Assembly (NCBI RefSeq): GCF_020991065.1
Contig: NZ_CP087710.1
Coordinates: forward strand, 124,001-188,000
Reading direction: 5' to 3'
Origin: Nocardioides okcheonensis
GTDB taxonomy: Bacteria > Actinomycetota > Actinomycetes > Propionibacteriales > Nocardioidaceae
Length of the DNA: 64,000 nucleotides
This document shows positions 29,783 through 38,837 of the stretch, in pieces; positions within the stretch are counted from its first letter, which is position 1; every line of letters starts with the position of its first letter. Under the pieces are notes generated by a model. The model was not told the DNA's origin and did no database searches. It saw nothing but the letters and a program-made list of their open reading frames with translations. The position numbers were made by a program, and so were the translations under genes.

Positions 29783-31526
29783 GCACGAGGGCGAGGTGGC
29801 TGAACGCCTGGGGGAAGTTGCCGGCCATCCGGTCGTGCTCGGCGTCGTACTCCTCGGCGAGCAGGCCGACGTCGTTGGCGAGCCCGCACAGCCGGTCGAA
29901 CAGCGTGGCCGCCTCGTCGCGGCGACCCGCCGCCGCCAGCGCCGAGACCAGCCAGAACGAGCAGGCGAGGAAGGGGTGCTCGGCGCCTGCGAGCCCGTCG
30001 ACGCCGGTGCTGGTGCGGTAGCGCAGCAGCAGCCCGTCGCGCAGCAGGTCCTCCTGGACCGCCGCGATCGTGCCGAGGACCCGCGGGTCGTCGCCGGGCA
30101 GGAACCCGACGAGCGGGATCACCAGCAGCGACGCGTCCACCTCGCGGGTGTCGTAGTGCTGGGTGAACGTGCCGCGCTCGGCGTCGAACCCCTTGTCGAG
30201 CACCTCCTCGCGCACCCGGTCGCGCAGCTCGCGCCACCGCTCGACCGGCCCGGGGAGGCCGTGCTCCTCGACGGCCCGCACGGCGCGGTCGAACGCGACC
30301 CACACCATCACCCGCGAGTGGGTGAAGTGGCGTTGCGGGCCGCGGATCTCCCACAGGCCGTTGTCGGGGTCGTCCCAGTGGTCGGCGAGCTCGTCGACGA
30401 GCGCGCGCTGCAACGCCCACGAGTTCACGGTCTCCTCCAGCCCGGCCCGGCGGGCGAGGTCGAGGGCGATCATCACCTCGCCCAGGACGTCGTTCTGGCG
30501 CTGCGACACGGCGCCGTTGCCGATCCGCACCGGGCGGCTGCCTGCGTAGCCGGGGAGGTGGTCGAGCTCGCGCTCGGGCAGCTCGCGGCTGCCGTCGACG
30601 GTGTACATGATCTGCAGGTCGGCGGGGTCGCCGGCGACCGCGCGCAGCAGCCAGCGGCGCCACTGCAGCGCCTCGTCCTCGTAGCCGGCGCTGAGCAGCG
30701 ACTCCAGCGTCAGCGCCGCGTCGCGCAGCCAGCAGTAGCGGTAGTCCCAGTTGCGCTCGCCGCCGAAGTCCTCGGGCAGCGACGTCGTCGGCGCGGCGAC
30801 GATCCCGCCGGTGTCCTGGTGGGTCATCAGCATCAGGGTGAGCAGGCTGCGCCCCACCAGGCCGGCGTGGGGCACGTCCTGCGGTGCGCGGGCCGACCAG
30901 GCGCGCTGGTGCTCGACGGTCGACCTGATCCGCTCGGTGCGGCCCAGCGGGACCGGCACGTCGTGCCACGAGTGCACCCAGGTCATCGAGAAGGTCATCT
31001 CCTCGCCGGCCACGAGGTCGAACTCGTCGTCGTGGTGGCCCTCGTGGCCGCGCGGGAGGCGCGGGCCGCGCAGGACCAGCTTGTCCGGCCCGGCGACCGC
31101 GACCACCACCTCCTCGTCGTGTGCCTGCTCGCGGCTCACCCACGGACGTACCCGGCCGTAGTCGGTGCGGACCCGCCAGTCGTGGCGGACGCGGACCCGT
31201 CCGCGGGTGCAGGTGATCCGGCGCACGACGTCGGCACGCCCGTCCCCGGTCGGCATCACGTCGAGCAGCACCAGCTCGCCGTCGTCGGTGGTGAACGTCG
31301 TCTCCAGCAGGGCCGTCCCGTCGACGTACCTCCTGGTGGTCGAGACCACCGGACCGGCGGGCGCGAGCAGCCAGCGTCCGTGCTCCTCGCTGCCGAGCAG
31401 GGCGGCGAAGCAGGCGGGGGAGTCGAAGCGCGGCAGGCACAGCCAGTCGATCGACCCGTCCCTGCCGACGAGGGCAGCCGTCGCGCGGTCGCCGATGAGT
31501 GCGTAGTCCTCGATGGGGAGGGGCAT
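29760..31526 (-). CDS. GH15 family glycoside hydrolase (glucoamylase/trehalase-like)
   Basis: 588 residues from ATG 31526. N-terminal beta-sandwich domain (MPLPIEDYALIGD start, typical of the cytoplasmic actinobacterial group) and an (alpha/alpha)6 barrel with the catalytic region EDFGGERNWDYRYCWLRDA in the middle and LLAEEYD near the C terminus for the second acid. No signal peptide, so intracellular. Members hydrolyse trehalose or alpha-glucan ends; which one cannot be told. It starts only 18 bp from cinA, divergently. It lies between pgsA and cinA, an insertion into a usually tight core cluster. Confidence 0.9.
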   Translation of the reverse strand: MPLPIEDYALIGDRATAALVGRDGSIDWLCLPRFDSPACFAALLGSEEHGRWLLAPAGPVVSTTRRYVDGTALLETTFTTDDGELVLLDVMPTGDGRADVVRRITCTRGRVRVRHDWRVRTDYGRVRPWVSREQAHDEEVVVAVAGPDKLVLRGPRLPRGHEGHHDDEFDLVAGEEMTFSMTWVHSWHDVPVPLGRTERIRSTVEHQRAWSARAPQDVPHAGLVGRSLLTLMLMTHQDTGGIVAAPTTSLPEDFGGERNWDYRYCWLRDAALTLESLLSAGYEDEALQWRRWLLRAVAGDPADLQIMYTVDGSRELPERELDHLPGYAGSRPVRIGNGAVSQRQNDVLGEVMIALDLARRAGLEETVNSWALQRALVDELADHWDDPDNGLWEIRGPQRHFTHSRVMVWVAFDRAVRAVEEHGLPGPVERWRELRDRVREEVLDKGFDAERGTFTQHYDTREVDASLLVIPLVGFLPGDDPRVLGTIAAVQEDLLRDGLLLRYRTSTGVDGLAGAEHPFLACSFWLVSALAAAGRRDEAATLFDRLCGLANDVGLLAEEYDAEHDRMAGNFPQAFSHLALVQAALALR

Positions 31527-31544
31527 GCGGCTAGTGTCACCGAC
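31527..31544. promoter_or_regulatory. 18-bp shared divergent leaderless promoter of GH15 gene and cinA
   Basis: The two ATG codons are separated by 18 bp only. On the plus strand TAGTGT (31532–31537) is 7 nt before the cinA ATG. On the minus strand GACACT (complement of 31533–31538) is 6 nt before the GH15 ATG. Neither gene has a Shine-Dalgarno sequence. The two -10 elements occupy almost the same bases. Confidence 0.55.
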
Positions 31545-32081
31545 ATGTGGCTGCCGGAGGCGGAACGCGCGCTCGACCTGCTGGTCGCGAGCGGCGCCAC
31601 GGTGGCGTGCGCCGAGTCCCTGACCGGCGGGCTGCTGGCCGCTCGCCTCGCCGACGTCCCCGGCGCCTCGCGTAGCCTGGTCGGCGGCGTGGTGTCCTAC
31701 GCGACGCGGGTCAAGGTGTCGCTGCTCGAGGTGCCGGAGGCGGTGGTGGCGCGACACGGCGTCGTGTCCGGCGAGTGCGCCGCGGCGATGGCGCAGGGCG
31801 TGCGTCGACGCCTCGACGCGACGTGGGCGCTGTCGACCACCGGCGTGGCCGGCCCGGACCCGCAGGAGGGTCACCCGGCCGGCACGGTGTGGGTCGGCGT
31901 CGCCGGTCCGGACGTGCTCGAGACCCGTCTCCTCGCCCTGGAGGGTGACCGGACCGCGGTCCGCGAGGCGACCTGCAGCGCCGCCCTCGACCTGCTGGTC
32001 GAGACGATGCGCGGATCCTCGCCCGGGAAGAAACCCTCCTCGGGTAGCGTTGGCCCCACGACTCCACTCGAGCGAGAGTAA
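31545..32081 (+). CDS. cinA: CinA C-terminal domain protein, nicotinamide-nucleotide amidohydrolase (PncC)
   Basis: 178 residues: only the CinA C-terminal (PncC) domain, which deamidates NMN in pyridine nucleotide recycling. Typical marks are CAESLTGGLLAARL near residue 22, GGVVSYAT, and STTGVAGPDPQEGHPAGTVWVG. The N-terminal molybdopterin-like domain of full CinA is absent, as in many actinobacteria. It is followed after 11 bp by the ClgR-type regulator, whose Shine-Dalgarno TAAGGA overlaps the cinA stop. Confidence 0.93.
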   Translation: MWLPEAERALDLLVASGATVACAESLTGGLLAARLADVPGASRSLVGGVVSYATRVKVSLLEVPEAVVARHGVVSGECAAAMAQGVRRRLDATWALSTTGVAGPDPQEGHPAGTVWVGVAGPDVLETRLLALEGDRTAVREATCSAALDLLVETMRGSSPGKKPSSGSVGPTTPLERE

Positions 32082-32092
32082 GGACATCGCGC

Positions 32093-32392
32093 ATGGTTCT
32101 CTTCCGACGGTTGCTCGGTGAGGTGCTGCGCGGTGCCCGGATGCAGCGCGGCATGACCCTGCGTGACCTCTCCGCCGAGGCCCGGGTGAGCCTGGGCTAC
32201 ATCTCCGAGATCGAGCGCGGGCAGAAGGAGGCGTCCTCGGAGCTCCTCGCCTCGCTGTGCCAGGCGATGGACCTCCCGCTCTCCGACGTGCTCCGCGACG
32301 TCGCCGACGCGGTGGCGCTGGAGGAGGTCGCGCTCGGCCTGGCGCCCAGCGCGCCCATCGTCGCGGGCGACGTCGTCGCCTCCGCCGCCTGA
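32093..32392 (+). CDS. clgR: ClgR/PopR-like helix-turn-helix regulator
   Basis: 99 residues with one HTH_3 domain: LGEVLRGARMQRGMTLRDLS, then VSLGYISEIERGQKEASSELLASL. The sequence and position directly after cinA match ClgR, the activator of clp protease genes that is itself a Clp substrate. The last residues, VVASAA, resemble the Ala-Ala degron of ClgR proteins (inference). ATG 32093 has TAAGGA 8 nt upstream. Confidence 0.88.
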   Translation: MVLFRRLLGEVLRGARMQRGMTLRDLSAEARVSLGYISEIERGQKEASSELLASLCQAMDLPLSDVLRDVADAVALEEVALGLAPSAPIVAGDVVASAA

Positions 32393-32399
32393 CCTCCGC

Positions 32400-33191
32400 T
32401 CACGGCGCCGGCTGGCAGCTGGGGCACCAGTACGCCGCGCGCTCGCGCCCCGGCTCACCGACCATGTCGACCGCGACCGGCGTGCCGCAGCGGCGGCACG
32501 GCGACCGGTCCCGTCGGTAGACCCACAGCCGCTCGCGCTGGCGCAGGTCGCCGGTGGTGGACTGGATGGCGCGCCGCTTGTTGACCTCGAGCATCTGGTG
32601 CGCGCGGCGCACCAGCCGGGGGAGGTCGCGCACCTGCGCGACCGGCGTGGTGGGGTGCAGCCCGCTGGTGAAGCACAGCTCGGCCATGTACATGTTGCCG
32701 ATGCCGGCGAGGTTGCGCTGGTCGAGGAGCGCCTCGCCCACCGGCCGGTCCGGCTGCGTGAGCAGGCGTGCCACCGCCTCGTCGGGGTCCCAGTCCGGAC
32801 CGAGCAGGTCGGGTCCGAGGTGGGCGGTGAGCGCACCCTCCTCGTGGCGCGGCACGACCTCGACGATGCCGAGCGAGAACCCGACCGCCGTGCGGCCCTC
32901 GACCCCAAGGACCGCCCGCACCTGCTCGCCGGGGCGACGCCAGCGGTCGCCGTCGGCGTAGACGTGCCAGGAGCCCTCCATCCGCAGGTGCGTGTGCAGG
33001 CTCCAGGCGCGGTCGTGGTCGATGCGGGTGATCAGGTGCTTGCCGCGCGACAGGGTCCGAACGACCGTGCCGCCGGACAGGTCGAGCGTGGCGAACGCGG
33101 GCACCCGGAAATCGGTGAGGGTGAGCCGGTGGCCGGTGAGGGCGCGGTCGAGCGCGGCCGCCGACCGGAAGACGGTGTCACCCTCAGGCAC
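32400..33191 (-). CDS. nei2: Endonuclease VIII-like DNA glycosylase (Nei2 type)
   Basis: 263 residues. The N terminus MPEGDTVFR has the catalytic Pro and Glu after the start Met. NLAGIGNMYMAE is the H2TH region, and a C-terminal zinc finger CRRCG … WCPSC ends the protein. It removes oxidised bases with AP-lyase activity. GTG 33191 overlaps the lhr stop by 8 bp, so it is coupled to the upstream helicase; a repair pairing is reasonable. Confidence 0.93.
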   Translation of the reverse strand: MPEGDTVFRSAAALDRALTGHRLTLTDFRVPAFATLDLSGGTVVRTLSRGKHLITRIDHDRAWSLHTHLRMEGSWHVYADGDRWRRPGEQVRAVLGVEGRTAVGFSLGIVEVVPRHEEGALTAHLGPDLLGPDWDPDEAVARLLTQPDRPVGEALLDQRNLAGIGNMYMAELCFTSGLHPTTPVAQVRDLPRLVRRAHQMLEVNKRRAIQSTTGDLRQRERLWVYRRDRSPCRRCGTPVAVDMVGEPGRERAAYWCPSCQPAP

Positions 33192-36100
33192 GCAGCCTCA
33201 GCCCCTTGGGGGTGGCCACGAAGCCGGCGGCCGAGAGGGCCTGCCGGATGGGGGTGTCGCCGCCGCCACCGATCAGCGGCTGGCCGTCGGCCTTCTCGAC
33301 GGTGAGCCGGCCCAGGGCGCCGCGGCCGGCGGCCTCGGCGAGCGCGGCCACGGCCGGGGTGAGGACCTCCTCGTCCTCGCTCCAGGTGAGCAGCGTGCGA
33401 CCGCCCCGCTCGACGTAGACCGTGAGCGCGCCGTCGACCAGCACGACCATGGCGCCCGCCTTGCGCCCCGGACGGTGGCCGGACCGTTCGGCGTCCGCCT
33501 CCGGCCAGGGCAGGGCGGCGCCGAAGACGTTGGCCGGGTCGGTCGCGGCGAGGGCGACCACCTCCGGCTTGCCCCCGGACGACGAGGCCGGGTCGGAGAA
33601 GGTGCGCAGCCGGTCGACCGCGCCTGCCGTGCCGAACTGGGCGGCGCCGAGGCCCTCGATGAAGTAGCCGCGCCGGCAGCGACCGGAGTCCTCGAACGCG
33701 CTGAGCACCTTGTAGACGCCGGCGAAGCCGCCGGCGACCCGCTCGCTGACGACCGCGCCGCGGGTGACGACGCCGTGGCGCTCGAGGAGGTGCTCGGCGC
33801 GCGCGTGGGCGCGGCGGGTGGGGTCGTCGTCGCGCTCGGGGAGCAGCGCCCAGCGCCCGGCCGTCTCCGGCGGGCCGGTGCGGGCCGGCATCCGGCCCCC
33901 GCCGCGGCCCGGGCGGCCCAGGCGCGGCGGCGTCCGGCGGGTGCGGTGGGAGGGAGTGCCGCTGCGGACGAGGGCGCGCAGCGGGGTGAGGGTGTCGTTG
34001 GTGACCCGGCCCTGCCAGACCAGGTCCCAGAGGGCGGTCGACAGCTCCGGGTCACTGGTCGAGCCGACCCGGTCGGCGAGCTGGCGGAAGAACCACGCCC
34101 CGCCGGGGTCGAGCGCGTCGAGGACGGCACGCTGCAGGCCGGTGGGCTCGTCGGCCTCGACCTCGGGCAGGGTGAGGTGGGCCTGGTCGGCGAGGTGGAG
34201 GCTCACCCAGCCGTCACTGCCGGGCAGCGGGGCGTGGCCCGACCAGATCACCTCGCCGGACGCGGTGAGCTCGTCGAGCATCGAGGGCTCGTAGTCGCGC
34301 ACCCGCGCAGCGAGGACGAGGGGCTCGAGCGCGCTCGCAGGCACCGGGCAGCCGGCGAGCTGGTCGATCGCGGCGACCACGCCGTCGACGCCGCGCAGCT
34401 GGCTGCGACCGGTGCCACCGATGCGCTGCCAGGCGGGGAGGAAGCGTGCGACCGCGTCCTGGGGCACCGGCTCGATCTCCTGGCGCAGCCGGGCCAGCGA
34501 GCGGCGGCGGAGCTTGCGCAGGACCTCGGCGTCGCACCACTCGCTGCCCGAGCCCGAGGGACGGAACTCGCCGTCGAGCACCCGGCCACGGTGGGCGAGG
34601 CGCTGGAGCGTCTGGCGGGCGACCGCCTCGCCGAGCCCGAGCCGGGCGGCGACCTCGGCGGTGGTGAAGGGGCCGTGGCTGCGGGCGTAGCGGGAGACCA
34701 GGTCGCCGAGCGGGTCGTCGGGGAGCTCGAGGAAGGCGTCGGGGGTGCCGACCGGGACCGGCACGCCGAGCCCGTCGCGGAGCCGCCCGATGTCCTCGAT
34801 CGCGGTCCACCGGTCCTCACCGGCCATCCGGACCTGCAGCACCCGGCGCGACGCCGCGAGCTCGGCGAGCCAGGACACGGCGTCGGCCCCGTCCACCGCG
34901 CGGGCACGGACCTCGTCGGTGGACAGCGGGCCGACGAGCCGGAGCAGGTCGGCGACGCCCTCGGCGGTGCGGGCCCGGCGGTCGTCGGCGAGCCACTGCA
35001 GCTCGGCCTCGACCTCCGCGAGCACCTCGGGGTCGAGCAGCTCGCGCAGCTCGGCTCGGCCGAGCAGCTCGGCGAGCAGGCCCTGGTCGAGGGAGAGCGC
35101 TGCGGCGCGCCGCTCGGCGATCGGCGAGTCACCCTCGTAGACGAACTGGGCGACGTAGCCGAAGAGCAGGCTCCGCGCGAACGGGCTGGGAGTCGTGGTG
35201 GCGACGTCGACGACCGTGACCTCGCGGCGCTGCACCCTGCCGAGCAGCGCGACGAGCGCGGGCAGGTCGTAGACGTCCTGGAGGCACTCGCGCACCGCCT
35301 CGAGCACGATCGGGAAGGACGGGTACTGCGAGGCGACCTCGAGCAGCTGGGCGCTGCGCTGGCGCTGCTGCCACAGCGGGCTGCGGCGACCCGGGTCGCG
35401 ACGCGGGAGCAGGAGGGCGCGCGCGGCGCACTCACGGAACCGGCTGGCGAACAGCGCGGACCCGCCGACCTCCTGGGTGACGATCTGCTCGATCTCCTCG
35501 GGCTCGAAGACGATCACCTCGCCGGTGGGCGGCTCGGCGTCGGTGTCGGGGATCCGGATGACGATGCCGTCGTCGGAGGCGACGGCCTGGCCGTCGACGT
35601 CGAAGCGCTCGCGGAGCCGGGCGTTGATGGCCAGGGCCCAGGGGGCGTGGACGGGGGTGCCGTAGGGGGAGTGGACGACCAGGCGCCAGTCGCCGAGCTC
35701 GTCGCGGAACCGCTCGACGACGACCTGGGTGTCGTGGGGCACGACCTGGGTGGCCTCGCGCTGCTCGGTGAGGTAGGTGACGAGGTTGGTGGCGGCATAG
35801 TCGTCGAGGCCGCGCTCCTTGACCCTGGCGACGGCCTTGGCCGGGGGCAGCGCCGCGAGCTCGCGGGTGAAGCTGCCGACCGCGGCGCCGAGCTCGGCGG
35901 GGCGGCCGAGGGCGTCTCCCTTCCAGAACGGCAGGCGGCCCGGGATGCCGGGGGCGGGGGTGACGAGGACCCGGTCGTGGGTGATGTCCTCGATCCGCCA
36001 GCTGGTGGCGCCGAGGGCGAAGACGTCGCCGACGCGCGACTCGTAGACCATCTCCTCGTCGAGCTCGCCGACCCGGCTCGCCTTCTCGCCGACGAGGAAG

Positions 36101-37758
36101 ACGCCGAACAGGCCGCGGTCGGGGATGGTGCCACCGCTGGTGACGGCGAGCCGCTGGGCGCCCGGGCGGCCGCTCAGGGTGTCGGTGACGCGGTCCCAGA
36201 CGATGCGCGGGCGGAGCTCGGCGAACTCGTCGCTGGGATAGCGGCCGCTGAGCAGGTCGAGGGTCGCGTCGTAGGCGCTGCGCGGGAGCTGGGAGTAGGA
36301 GGCGGCCCGCTGCACGAGCGCGAAGAGCTCGTCGACCGCCCAGTCCTCCATCGCGAGCGCGGCCACCACCTGCTGGGCGAGCACGTCGAGCGGGTTGGCC
36401 GGGACCGACATCTTCTCGATGGCGCCGGTGCGCATCCGCTCGACCGCGACCGCGGTCTGGGCGAGGTCACCACGGTGCTTGGGGAACAGCACGCCGCGGC
36501 TGGTCTCGCCGACCTGGTGGCCTGCACGGCCGACGCGCTGGAGGGCGCTGGCGACGCTGGGTGGCGACTCGATCTGGATGACCAGGTCGACCGAGCCCAT
36601 GTCGATGCCGAGCTCGAGGCTGCTGGTGGCGACGACGCAGGGGAGCCGCCCGCGCTTGAGGTCGTCCTCGATGACGGCGCGTTGCTCCTTGGAGACCGAG
36701 CCGTGGTGGGCCTTGGCGATGACCGTCTCGGCACCGCCGCTCTGCCCGGACTGCGCCATGACCTGCGCGGGCGACCCGGCGCCCGCCGGTCGAGGGGCCC
36801 GGCCCGCGCGCGTCTCGGGACCCGGGTCGTCGAGCGCCCGCTCGGCCCGCTCGGACGCGATCTCGTTCAGCCGGGCGGTCAGCCGCTCGGCGAGGCGACG
36901 GGAGTTGGCGAAGACGATGGTGGAGCGGTGCTGCTCGACGAGGTCGACCACGTGCTCCTCGACGTGGGGCCAGATGCTGGTGGACCGCCCCGGGTCGCCG
37001 GACTCCTCGTCGTACTCCTCGGGCATCGTCATGTCCTCGACGGGCACCACGACGCGCAGGTCCCACTCCTTGGTGCTCGGCGGGGAGACGATCTCGACCG
37101 GCTGCGTGCCGCCGAGGAAGCGTGCGACCTCCTCGAGCGGCCTGACCGTCGCGCTCAGCCCGATCCGCTGGGCGGGCTTCTCCAGCAGCGCGTCGAGGCG
37201 CTCGAGGCTGATGCCGAGGTGGGCGCCGCGCTTGGTGCCGGCGACGGCGTGGACCTCGTCGATGATCACCGTGTCGACGCCGCGCAGGGTCTCGCGCGCC
37301 TGGCTGGTGAGCATCAGGAACAGCGACTCCGGGGTGGTGATGAGGATGTCGGGGGGAGTGGTGCCGAGCTTGCGCCGGTCGGCCGGGCTGGTGTCGCCGG
37401 AGCGCAGGCCGACGGTGACGTCGGGGACGGTGGCCTCGAGCCGCTCGGCGGTGTTGCGGATGCCGGTGAGCGGTGCGCGCAGGTTGCGCTCGACGTCGAC
37501 CCCGAGCGCCTTGAGCGGCGAGATGTAGAGCACCCGCGTGCGCCGGGACTTGTCGTCGGGCCGCTCGCTGCTGAGCAGTCGGTCGATGGCGTGGAGGAAG
37601 GCGCTGAGGGTCTTGCCGCTGCCGGTGGGCGCGACGACGAGGGCGTGCTTGCCCGCGGCGATGGCGTCCCAGGCGCCCTCCTGCGCGGGCGTCGGGCTGG
37701 CGAAGGACGCCTCGAACCACGCTCGCGTCGGGGCGCTGAAGCGGTCGAGGGCGGTCAT
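33184..37758 (-). CDS. lhr: Large ATP-dependent helicase Lhr
   Basis: 1,524 residues, the normal length of full Lhr. Superfamily 2 motifs: Walker A APTGSGKT near residue 40, DEVH box IIDEVHAV near 165, LSATV, and motif VI QRVGRAGHQ. Then a winged-helix/beta-barrel Lhr-core region and the long C-terminal extension. Lhr is a 3'-5' DNA/RNA-DNA helicase linked to DNA-damage response in mycobacteria. ATG 37758 is chosen; an open frame extends upstream but lacks family similarity. Confidence 0.95.
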   Translation of the reverse strand: MTALDRFSAPTRAWFEASFASPTPAQEGAWDAIAAGKHALVVAPTGSGKTLSAFLHAIDRLLSSERPDDKSRRTRVLYISPLKALGVDVERNLRAPLTGIRNTAERLEATVPDVTVGLRSGDTSPADRRKLGTTPPDILITTPESLFLMLTSQARETLRGVDTVIIDEVHAVAGTKRGAHLGISLERLDALLEKPAQRIGLSATVRPLEEVARFLGGTQPVEIVSPPSTKEWDLRVVVPVEDMTMPEEYDEESGDPGRSTSIWPHVEEHVVDLVEQHRSTIVFANSRRLAERLTARLNEIASERAERALDDPGPETRAGRAPRPAGAGSPAQVMAQSGQSGGAETVIAKAHHGSVSKEQRAVIEDDLKRGRLPCVVATSSLELGIDMGSVDLVIQIESPPSVASALQRVGRAGHQVGETSRGVLFPKHRGDLAQTAVAVERMRTGAIEKMSVPANPLDVLAQQVVAALAMEDWAVDELFALVQRAASYSQLPRSAYDATLDLLSGRYPSDEFAELRPRIVWDRVTDTLSGRPGAQRLAVTSGGTIPDRGLFGVFLVGEKASRVGELDEEMVYESRVGDVFALGATSWRIEDITHDRVLVTPAPGIPGRLPFWKGDALGRPAELGAAVGSFTRELAALPPAKAVARVKERGLDDYAATNLVTYLTEQREATQVVPHDTQVVVERFRDELGDWRLVVHSPYGTPVHAPWALAINARLRERFDVDGQAVASDDGIVIRIPDTDAEPPTGEVIVFEPEEIEQIVTQEVGGSALFASRFRECAARALLLPRRDPGRRSPLWQQRQRSAQLLEVASQYPSFPIVLEAVRECLQDVYDLPALVALLGRVQRREVTVVDVATTTPSPFARSLLFGYVAQFVYEGDSPIAERRAAALSLDQGLLAELLGRAELRELLDPEVLAEVEAELQWLADDRRARTAEGVADLLRLVGPLSTDEVRARAVDGADAVSWLAELAASRRVLQVRMAGEDRWTAIEDIGRLRDGLGVPVPVGTPDAFLELPDDPLGDLVSRYARSHGPFTTAEVAARLGLGEAVARQTLQRLAHRGRVLDGEFRPSGSGSEWCDAEVLRKLRRRSLARLRQEIEPVPQDAVARFLPAWQRIGGTGRSQLRGVDGVVAAIDQLAGCPVPASALEPLVLAARVRDYEPSMLDELTASGEVIWSGHAPLPGSDGWVSLHLADQAHLTLPEVEADEPTGLQRAVLDALDPGGAWFFRQLADRVGSTSDPELSTALWDLVWQGRVTNDTLTPLRALVRSGTPSHRTRRTPPRLGRPGRGGGRMPARTGPPETAGRWALLPERDDDPTRRAHARAEHLLERHGVVTRGAVVSERVAGGFAGVYKVLSAFEDSGRCRRGYFIEGLGAAQFGTAGAVDRLRTFSDPASSSGGKPEVVALAATDPANVFGAALPWPEADAERSGHRPGRKAGAMVVLVDGALTVYVERGGRTLLTWSEDEEVLTPAVAALAEAAGRGALGRLTVEKADGQPLIGGGGDTPIRQALSAAGFVATPKGLRLRA

Positions 37759-37970
37759 GCGCGCCAGTGTGTCACCGGGGTCCGACAGCGGACCTCGCCC
37801 GTCGGGCTGGGCGTTCTGCGTGCCTGCCTGCCGGGGCGGACGGTCCCCTCGACCGGCGGTCCGGCACCACCACGCGCACACGGCCACCCCTGTGGCGATC
37901 GGCGGAGGGCAGCCTGCGGTCACGGACGGCCGCGCTAGGTTCGGGAGCACCGGACGACCGAGGAGCGAGC

Positions 37971-38534
37971 ATGATCGAGCTGACCGAGGGGCAGGAGCTC
38001 TCCCTGGCCACGACTGACGGCGAGCCCCTGACCCGGGTCACGATGGCCGTCGGCTGGGACCACTCCCCGACGGCCGGCTTCATCGCCAGCGGTGCGCCGC
38101 CGATCGACCTCGACGCCTCGGCCGTGCAGTTCGCCGGCGGCCAGTTCTTCGACCTCGCCTTCTTCAACCACCTCGCGACCCGGGACGGCGCGGTGGTCCA
38201 CCTCGGCGACAACACCACCGGCAGGGGCGAGGGTGACGACGAGGTGATCACCGTCGACCTGGCCAAGGTCTATCCCAGGGTCGAGTCGATCCTGTTCCTG
38301 GTCAGCAGCTACCAGGGGCACACCCTGGAGTTCATCCACAACGCGTACTGCCGGCTCCTCGACGACGACACCGAGCTGGCGCGCTTCACCCTCACCCTCG
38401 GGGTGCGGGAGACCGGACTGGTGATGGCGAGGCTGTTCCGCGACGGGCCGGGCTGGAAGCTCGGCGCGATCGGCACCGGCATCGCGCTCAAGACACCCAC
38501 GGACTCGCTCGACGCGCTCCTGCCCTTCGCCTGA
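37971..38534 (+). CDS. TerD family protein
   Basis: 187-residue single TerD domain with the acidic calcium-binding loops (DASAVQF…, DNTTGRGEGDDEVI). ATG 37971 has GAGGAG 5 nt upstream, and TAGGTT at 37936–37941 is a likely -10. TerD proteins bind calcium and act in stress responses or tellurite resistance; a lone TerD without the rest of the ter cluster is common in actinobacteria. The 212 bp between lhr and this gene hold only this promoter as far as I can see. Confidence 0.88.
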   Translation: MIELTEGQELSLATTDGEPLTRVTMAVGWDHSPTAGFIASGAPPIDLDASAVQFAGGQFFDLAFFNHLATRDGAVVHLGDNTTGRGEGDDEVITVDLAKVYPRVESILFLVSSYQGHTLEFIHNAYCRLLDDDTELARFTLTLGVRETGLVMARLFRDGPGWKLGAIGTGIALKTPTDSLDALLPFA

Positions 38535-38571
38535 GCGTCGCGGGATCGCCGGCGTGCGCGATGATCTGCAC

Positions 38572-38817
38572 GTGCTGGAGCTGCGACCCAACTGCGAGTG
38601 CTGCGACAAGGACCTGGCGCCGACGGCCCCGGACGCGATGATCTGCACCTTCGAGTGCACCTTCTGCCGCGCCTGTGTCGAGACGGTCCTGCGCGGCGTG
38701 TGCCCCAACTGCGGCGGCGGGTTCACCCCGCGTCCGATCCGACCGGCAGCAGCGCTCGTCCGACACCCGGCGTCGACGGTCCGCGTACGCGCGGAGGGGT
38801 GCGGTCCGAGCGCGTAG
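38572..38817 (+). CDS. DUF1272 small cysteine-rich protein
   Basis: 81 residues from GTG 38572, where the family consensus start (LELRPNCECCDKDL) begins; an in-frame GTG at 38554 is possible. Cysteine pairs CECC, FECTFCRAC and CPNCGGG suggest a zinc-ribbon-like fold. Function unknown. Confidence 0.85.
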   Translation: MLELRPNCECCDKDLAPTAPDAMICTFECTFCRACVETVLRGVCPNCGGGFTPRPIRPAAALVRHPASTVRVRAEGCGPSA

Positions 38818-38837
38818 GCGCTGACCCGCAACGCGGG

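Noticed and set aside
32992..37938. A 1,648-codon open frame antisense to lhr
   Set aside because: It mirrors the intact helicase motifs on the other strand and has no family features.
38825..38837. CCCGC-AAC-GCGGG hairpin after DUF1272
   Set aside because: Only a 5-bp stem; too weak to call a terminator.
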